A DNA stretch of 64,000 bases from assembly GCA_021234155.1 (NCBI GenBank), contig JAJEKV010000212.1:62001-126000 (forward strand), read 5' to 3'. The translations under genes and the position numbers were made by a program. Shown one piece after another: positions 57,186 to 64,000 of this stretch (positions within the stretch are counted from its first letter, which is position 1; the number at the start of each line of letters is the position of its first letter). Below the pieces are notes generated by a model. That model had not been told where the DNA came from, ran no database searches, and saw nothing but the letters and a program-made list of their open reading frames with translations. This DNA comes from Isoetes taiwanensis. Its lineage: Eukaryota > Streptophyta > Lycopodiopsida > Isoetales > Isoetaceae.

Positions 57186-59642
57186 TACACAGGATATGCC
57201 CTCTAGCTTAAGCTTCAATCCAAGCTCAAGTCTTTGGCAAAGTCAATATATGCCCTTCTCAATTAAACACGTTTTTGACTCAGAAAAACAAAACATATTT
57301 CATAATTGCATTGCATGCCCCTTGAAGCTTAAATGCTTAACATTACAAATACGTGCACATAGTGCAAAAACAAGTTGTGGTTCTCAAGCATGAGCATGCA
57401 TAGACTTGACATACATTTATATAGGCTCTATTGATCTAGAATTGCATTGTAAGCAGCACGTAGCCAATATATACCTCACAAGACACAAGAAGTTTGAATA
57501 GGCTTAGAATTCACAAGATCTACTCTTAATAAGATATATCCAAATTGGAACAGACCTGATTTATATCTCTGAAAAGGATGTTGCCAAAATATTCCAAAGT
57601 ATAAGATGCTTGAATGACACAAAGGACGCAGAAAATATGTGAGACACATTTATGCTGGAATGGAAGCATGGATCTACTTCCTTAGCTGCCAAAGTAAGCA
57701 CATTATATTATATACAGAGGCAGAGGCATGGCATTTTACCTGGGACTCTTCACAGAATATGGGCAACTGCCTGCACAAAGAAGGAGAGCATGCTTCTTAA
57801 ATGAAGATAGCATGCCATTTAAAGCTCAACGTAAAGGCATGTGAATGCTATGGGAGCTACTTCTCAAGGTATGTTACCTAATTGCATGCCTCAGAAGACA
57901 TCTATCCCCCCGCCATATCCCGAATTTGTCACAACCAATGCTACGGATCCCTCAGACCTGCATTTACAACAATTAACAAAAATTTCGTGTTACAACCAAG
58001 CCCCAAAGAAATGCTTCCTCCTAACAAATCGCGATTTTGCATGCAATCTAACATGCAAGATTTCCTGCACATTTGATGTAAGTTCAACAAGTATGCAAGA
58101 CACACAACTGCAAGCTAGAACATGACTGACATAGCAAGCCACGGAGGAGACTTAGATCCATCTTCCGTGAGGCTTTCATAGATAAAACCTCAAGGTCGGG
58201 TTCTAATGGGGCAACCATATAAGCATGGACAAGATACCTCTCCGGTTAGCGGTTTTAGAGCCGCTGCCCACCAACGTAAGGACCGAAATTTACGTACCAA
58301 TCATAAGTTTTTAGTGGTCAAAGATATCCTAGGGATATTCTAGCATATACCTAGGATATGCCAAAAGCCCACATAAACAAGGGTTTGCCCCCCTAGGGGC
58401 AACCCAAAAATAAAAAAAATAACTCTTTTGATACAAGTTATGGGAAAGAGGGAAAGAAGCAATCCACTTCCAAAAGTTTAAGGGTCAGCATGAAAAATCC
58501 GATTCTTGTGGATTCCTTGTGGGGTCGTATCGATGGGCAAAACATATGATCTGGCTGTTGTTTCCTGTATCTTAGAACTATTTTTAAGACAAGAACATTA
58601 GACTACGAAACTGATAAAACAGAAAAAGATAGGTCTTCATAAAACAAAAAATCCAGGCTGCGATCTCGGCATATCCTTTGGTCTGGCCTGGAGCTCCACA
58701 ATCCATATCACAAGAAACCATGAATCGTGTAGGTAGACAAGAAAGATCAGGCACAAATAGACACAAAGAAGAAAAACAGATGCAAACACAGGAAATAAGG
58801 GTTAGATTTGTAAGAAAACAGAATCAGCTCCAAATCGATGGGTTCCTGGAGCCCACAGGACCGAAACCCCTGCCGAAATCCCTACCGAAATTCCTGCCGA
58901 AATTCCTAGTTACTAATTCCTAATGCTGTGGACCCTTTGGGGAAACATTCTGATGGAAGGCAGGCTGTTTGGCTGCTGCCTGCGCTTAAACAGAACCAGC
59001 AAGGGTTCCTCTTGACCAACCCAATCGGGTGATGCCACATCATCTCCCATTAAAAGTTAAATTCATAACTATGTTTAATGTTTTGCTTTGAATATTTTAA
59101 TATGCAAGATGGTTTTGCGGATATAAGGCAACGTTGTATCTAGTTGTTGCTTCGATATATCATAAATATAAGAGTGGCTGGGCATCATTTGAATAAGAGA
59201 TAGATCATCAAGCATGAACATAACGGATAACAACACATGTTCGAATGATATCCTTAATCATTAACAATGTTTGGCTAATAAGAATCTTATGGTTGCATTT
59301 TTAAGATATGGTTACATCTTGGACCTTTTCTATAGAAGATCTTGTATCAGATCTTGTAATTAGATACACGTTAGCAAATAGTCTTTCTCGAGTTAGCATA
59401 TCCATAAAAATATTGAAAATCACTCATGTTGCTAGCCTGGATTGCACCTCAGTCTGCCCACAACTCTCCAGGGAGAATAAGCAGAAACCGAGGCCGCGAG
59501 TGTTAAATCATTCAACACTAGCGAGTGGGCACTGACGAAGCTCACTAGTGCGGACTCGATGCTGGTCATGTCGAGTTGCTTCTGGGTGAAGCTTATTTCC
59601 TTGAGTTAAAGACCGTAACTTAAGGAGACCGCAACAAATTAT
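57186..59642. other. Stretch without a supported gene
   Basis: Short frames only. A 13-bp tandem array near 58868-58905 repeats (C)CTGCCGAAATTC-like units four times with variation. No RNA gene was seen. Confidence 0.45.
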
Positions 59643-59897
59643 TTGGGGGTTTGGGGTATGACGTGTAGGTTCTGCACCCGTGGGATCTTGAGTATGATGC
59701 GAAGTAATCTGGTAACGACAAGTGTCGGGCGAAGGACCATCACATTCAATCTCGTTCCTGTGTTGGCGGAATCCCTATTTTCCATTCTTGTGGCCGATGT
59801 GATTAGGAGCTATCCGAACCTCAAGCAGGTCGATCCAGAGAGCAGCGCAATCATGAGGGCTATGGACGACAAATATTATGGTGATAAAAAAGAGTGA
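59643..59897 (+). CDS. Unrecognised ORF, possibly one exon of a gene with 60321-60741
   Basis: The 84-codon frame ends in an even, charged stretch (VDPESSAIMRAMDDKYYGDKKE) that looks more like real protein than the surrounding frames. I do not recognise it. The upstream part and true start are unclear. A perfect 26-bp palindrome lies about 100 nt after its stop codon, as also happens after the next ORF. Confidence 0.25.
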   Translation: MGVWGMTCRFCTRGILSMMRSNLVTTSVGRRTITFNLVPVLAESLFSILVADVIRSYPNLKQVDPESSAIMRAMDDKYYGDKKE

Positions 59898-59959
59898 CCT
59901 CTGCTTTCAGATACTAAAGTTCTGTGAATTTTGTAAAGACACGTGAACAAATGTACTAT

Positions 59960-60215
59960 ATTTTGTAATGAATATACTTGTACATTGAGTTTTCGCTGGC
60001 TTTCTCGACTCGCGAGTCGAGAAAGGCATGCTTGTCCCAATGATGAGACCATTTGTATGCTTGTTTGTGTGATTGGATGCAGCCATATTCTGTAATGAAA
60101 ATGGTTGTACATTGACTTTCCAGGGCCTTTCTCGACTCGCGAGAGTCGAGAAAGGCACTGCTTGTCCTGTTGATGAGACCATTTGTATGCTTCTTTGTGT
60201 GATTGGATGCAGCTA
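59960..60215 (+). repeat. Tandem duplication of about 130 bp, each unit with a CTCGACTCGCGAGTCGAG-type palindrome
   Basis: The two units share TGTAATGAA, TTGTACATTGA(G/C)TTT, the palindrome, GCTTGTCC, TGATGAGACCATTTGTATGC and TGTGTGATTGGATGCAGC. The first palindrome (about 59999-60024) is perfect. The second (about 60125-60154) has two extra bases in its centre. Confidence 0.88.
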
Positions 60216-60320
60216 TATAGAATGAATGCTTTCCAATCTATTTTGAATTCTCTATTCTTTTCTTCGCTATGACTAATGGCACCGTAATTGTTAATCATGG
60301 ACTCTCTTTGCTCCAGGTGG

Positions 60321-60741
60321 TTCAGACACAGATCTTGCTCAGGCTACACTCTTGCCAGGGCTTTGGGATAAGCTTGCTCGTGATTGCAGACGCTATGGGA
60401 CCTCATGGGATGAAGAAGAGAGGAAGAACATTTCGCAAGTCCAGAAAGCTCAAAGGATCTTGCAAGCATTGCATGACATCCACGGAGGTTGGAGAACGAG
60501 TATATTCGACCCGGCGATTGATGAAAAGCTGCGAGAGGAGAGTGGAGAAATCGGGTGGACAGGTCAGCGGGTGGTTCACGAGGCACATCCTCGTGAGGCA
60601 TTCCACATTCTTCAGGTTGCCCCCAAGGCTTACAGACGGCAAGAAGAAGCCCCGCACGTTCTTCCCCTAAGGTGGACCACCTACCATGATGATGTAACTG
60701 TAGTGACAGCAAGACCGCCATGGTCTCTGCGTCCGATGTAA
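60321..60741 (+). CDS. Unrecognised ORF with an acceptor-like start
   Basis: The frame becomes open right after TTTGCTCCAG and runs GGSDTDLAQATLLPGLWDKL, then ARDCRRYGTSWDEEERKN and IHGGWRTSIFDPAIDEKL. It ends SLRPM with a stop at 60739-60741, about 140 residues. The composition is balanced and charged, unlike neighbouring frames, so it is probably coding or recently coding. No family is recognised and the upstream exon is uncertain. A decayed copy of the local palindrome follows about 100 nt after the stop. Confidence 0.35.
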
Positions 60742-61891
60742 AATACATTGTAACTATTCAATTTATTAATAAAAATTCTTTTTCAACTACAACTTTGGTT
60801 TCAATCTGTAATGAAATTCTTTTGTTTGAGTTGTATTCTTCTTGTTCTCGACTCGCGATCCGAGAAAACAAGGGGAAAGATTGGACCCACCCTAACAGAG
60901 AAATATTCAAATTCTGGACAGTTTTGAAGTCCGAATAATTTTGTCTCGTCCTTTTTGTGTAAAATAACAGGCTTCCAAAAAAAAGTGGGAATGGAATGAG
61001 ACCCACTTTAATTAAATGCGCTTCCTTGTACTTTGATGAATTTATCCAAATACCCCTATATTTCTGATAATTATCAAAATGCCATTTCCGGACGAATCCA
61101 ACCCCTTTTATGACCTATGTAATTCATTTCGGCACTTCCAGCAAGTTTTTCACCATCCGACCTGCAAGCAAGTCTTCATCCGGCATGCAAGTAAGTCTTT
61201 GAACTTTCGGCCACTTCGAATTCTTAGGAGCAATCCCACTTATATCACAAGGATGGTTTGCCACAACAATCATTGACTCTCGCTTCACATGCAATCAAAA
61301 TCCAAGAATTTATTCTCTAATCTCTCCTATTCACGAAGTTGGCGATCGATCTTCATTTCTTGTTGCAGAGCAGTGCAACAGGGCGTTGACATCAAAGTTC
61401 TCCTTGGAAGGTAAGAAATCAAATCTCTGCTACAGTGGGCGATTTTTGCTCAATTAAAACATGACCAAAATCCGATCTAGAACTATGATTTTGCTTTGTT
61501 TGAAGACTAGAAGTCAGAAAAAAAAACTACCAATTTGTTTGAATTTGAGTTGAGAATTGATGGGTTATTTTGAGCTGAGAATTGACTGGTTATTTGGAGG
61601 ATTCAAGGACTTCAAATCGGTGGTCACCAGTGGGCAATCGGTCTGCAAAACATCTGGCAGATCAAGAGTAATACAGCAGTATAGAAAATCAGGGCATTTT
61701 GATAAATAAAAAAAATACATGGGTATTTTGATAGATTCATTAAAATACAAGGGCATTTTTACAATTTCCCCTTAAAATTTTCAAAGAAAAGTATGCTTTT
61801 TATGTTTTTTTGGCATCCCTGTCATCAACGACGTGGCTAACAAATTTGTGTATCTTTTCCGGCGTCTTGGAGGGAGCTAGGTTAAGCAGAT
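60742..61891. other. Spacer and CCT4 upstream region
   Basis: A palindrome relic TCTCGACTCGCGATCCGAGA lies at about 60846-60865. The CCT4 promoter and 5' UTR must lie in the last few hundred bases. A GT donor after GGAAG at about 61411 may mark a 5' UTR intron. No other feature is supported. Confidence 0.4.
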
Positions 61892-63584
61892 ATGGCAGGG
61901 CCGATCGCCACTGCAGCGGCGCCCAAGACCGAGAAATATGTGGATACAAAGCGCAAGGATGATATCCGTCAAATGAACATAGTTGCAGCAAGAGCAGTTG
62001 CAGATGCGGTCCGAACAAGTCTTGGGCCCCGAGGTATGGATAAAATGCTTTCTACTTCTACCGGAGATGTCATAATCACAAATGATGGTGCTACCATTCT
62101 TCAAAAAATGGAGGTCATGCAACCTGCTGCTAAAATGTTGGTCGAGTTGTCTAAAAGCCAGGATATAGTGGCTGGAGATGGCACCACCGGTGTCGTAGTT
62201 ATTGCTGGTGCCCTGTTAAAGCAGTGCCTTTCTTTGCTTGAAAAGGGAGTTCATCCTACCATTATATCTGATTCTCTATATAAGGCATCCGAGAAGGCTA
62301 TTGAGGTATTGACATCTATGGCCATCCCTGTGGAGCTTTCTGATCGTGATTCACTTATCAAAATTGCCAGCACATCTTTGAATAGCAAGGTTGTTAGTCA
62401 ATATTCATCTCTTTTAGCACCGCTTGCTGTGGATGCCGTGCTTACTGTGATTGATCCGGCTCGCCCTGATGCTGTTGATTTGCGCGACATCAAGGTTGTG
62501 AAAAAGCTTGGTGGAACGGTGGATGACACAGAGATGGTTAAAGGTCTTGTTTTTGATAAGAAGGCAAGTCATGCAGCTGGTGGGCCAACAAGGGTGGAAA
62601 ATGCCAAGATTGGATTGATTCAGTTTCAGATTTCACCACCCAAAACTGACATTGAGCAGAATGTAATAGTTTCAGACTATACCCAAATGGATCGTATACT
62701 GAAAGAAGAGAGAAACTATATTTTGGGGATGATCAAGAAAATCAAAGCCACTGGATGCAATGTTCTTCTGATTCAGAAAAGCATCCTCAGAGACGCTGTC
62801 ACAGATTTGTCACTTCACTATTTGGCTAAGGCAAAAATTTTGGTTGTCAAGGATGTTGAACGGGATGATATAGATTTCATATCAAAGACTTTAAATTGTC
62901 TTCCAATTGCAAATATTGAGCATTTTCGAGCCGAAAAGCTGGGCCATGCAGATTTGGTAGAGGAGGCTCCAGTGGGGGAAGGACGAATATTAAAAATAAC
63001 AGGCATAAAAAATATGGGCAGAACATTTACGATTGTGGTTAGAGGCTCAAATCATCTTGTGCTGGATGAGGCAGAAAGAAGCTTACATGATGCCCTTTGC
63101 GTTGTCAGATGCCTTGTGAACAAGCGATTTCTTCTTGCTGGTGGGTCTCCTTGTTCCATTTGCCATTTGGCCATAGTTTACTTTTTCTTTAAATTGCTTG
63201 GTTGCTGGTATTGTAACATCCTAGTGTTTTACAGGTGGTGGTGCACCCGAGATAGAAGTTTGTCGCCAGCTGGGAGCATGGGCAAAATCATTGCATGGGA
63301 TGGAAAGCTATTGTGCACGAGCTTTTGCTGAAGCTTTGGAAGTAATTCCATACACATTGGCAGAAAACGCAGGGTTAAATCCCATTCAAATTGTGACAGA
63401 ATTGCGAAATCATCATGCAAATGGAGAAGTGAACACTGGCATCAATGTTAGGAGAGGACAAATCACCAACATTTTGGAGGAGAACGTTATCCAGCCTTTA
63501 CTTGTTAGCACAAGTGCTATCACACTAGCCACTGAATGTGTGAGGATGATCTTGAAGATTGATGACATTGTTACTGTCAGATAG
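61892..63584 (+). CDS. CCT4: T-complex protein 1 subunit delta (CCT4)
   Basis: Two exons, 61892-63140 and 63235-63584, joined across a 94-bp GT-AG intron that splits GG/GGAPE. They encode 532 residues, close to the family's usual 530-540. CCT4 is one of eight subunits of the cytosolic TRiC/CCT chaperonin, which folds actin, tubulin and other proteins using ATP. Visible motifs are [19 protein letters not shown] and GDGTTGVVV (nucleotide binding and hydrolysis) near the N-terminus. [18 protein letters not shown] is delta-subunit typical, and GGGAPEIE and [17 protein letters not shown] lie in the C-terminal equatorial domain. The start is the ATG followed by [11 protein letters not shown], typical of plant CCT4. 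No stop or shift is seen, so the gene appears intact. Confidence 0.97.
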
Positions 63585-64000
63585 AGTGAATGATTTCAAC
63601 GGTTTTGTAAAACATGTTTTTTGAGTTTTATCTCTGGGACTGCCAACGGCTACCTCTCTCTGTTAAGCATTTTTCTGTGGTTGAAGACACACTATCCTAG
63701 TGAGTTGTCTCTTGCTTCATGAGGCCTGCACTCTCTCTAAGTGTTCTTGCCATGAGCCTGTTTTTCAAAAAATGCCCTTTTCAGTTTCAAATGACGCCAC
63801 TCTTTGTTTTCAATGGTTGAAGCAATAAATGGCTGTTGTCTTTTTTTTTTATAGAAAAAAACCAATTAGAGTTGAGTTAACGGATTAGAGTTGACTCGTC
63901 CCCAATGGCTCAATAATGCCACGTGAAAGAGATCCTTTAGCAAGAGATCCTTTAGCAGATGAGTTATCTCGGCTAGTTTTTAGTTTGCAGCCCCCTCTGA
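63585..64000 (+). other. CCT4 3' UTR and downstream
   Basis: AATAAA at 63824-63829 is a plausible poly(A) signal. Beyond it a T run and AGAGATCCTTTAGCA occurring twice in tandem (about 63928 and 63943) are seen. No further gene starts before the window ends. Confidence 0.5.

Overview
The window is nuclear DNA of a land plant. The evidence is spliced genes with GT-AG introns, a plant-type CCT4 chaperonin gene, plant LTR retrotransposons (a Copia element primed by initiator tRNA-Met and a chromodomain Gypsy element), a hAT relic, LINE 3' ends and a PIF/Harbinger-type MITE. The species cannot be fixed from this sequence. The TE density and long intergenic spaces would fit a large genome such as a bryophyte, lycophyte, fern or gymnosperm, but that is inference.

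Layout. 1-12,450 is AT- and T-rich, essentially gene-free DNA. It holds a 150-bp hairpin-headed repeat at 1.36 and 8.12 kb, a degenerate 400-bp duplication (3.45/4.08 kb), a short poly(A) retroposon with a perfect 11-bp target duplication (6.3 kb) and a cluster of CTCGG...CCGAG repeats (8.44-8.90 kb). 12.5-25.8 kb is the most unusual part. It has three adjacent plus-strand loci: I, a small acidic nuclear-type protein, split by a 4.86-kb Copia element; II, a proline-rich/coiled-coil/acidic protein; III, a decayed multidomain gene with a DGQH/ParB-like segment, a beta-class DNA-methyltransferase-like segment and an FCP1/HAD-like segment. Loci I and II share a duplicated promoter block. At least 17 copies of a degenerate 13-bp palindrome, consensus CACGCCNGGCGTG, sit in the promoters and introns of this region and not in its exons.

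25.9-33.2 kb is repeat-rich: a duplication around a tRNA-like SINE head, a LINE endonuclease fragment, a LINE reverse-transcriptase fragment, and three LINE 3' ends with different microsatellite tails. 32.5-37.8 kb may be a Helitron that carries a chimeric fragment of a glycine-rich CCHC protein joined to a WRNIP1/MgsA-type AAA+ ATPase. 40.2-44.3 kb holds an intact 11-exon metallo-beta-lactamase-fold (LACTB2-like) gene on the minus strand. 46.7-49.2 kb is a decayed hAT transposase interrupted by a MITE. 49.4-54.9 kb is a 5'-truncated chromovirus. 59.6-60.8 kb has two unrecognised ORFs with palindromes about 100 nt past each stop codon. 61.9-63.6 kb is an intact two-exon CCT4 gene.

Only CCT4 and the LACTB2-like gene look clearly functional. 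Most of the rest is mobile-element sequence or decaying genes. All calls come from reading the sequence; no database search was run.
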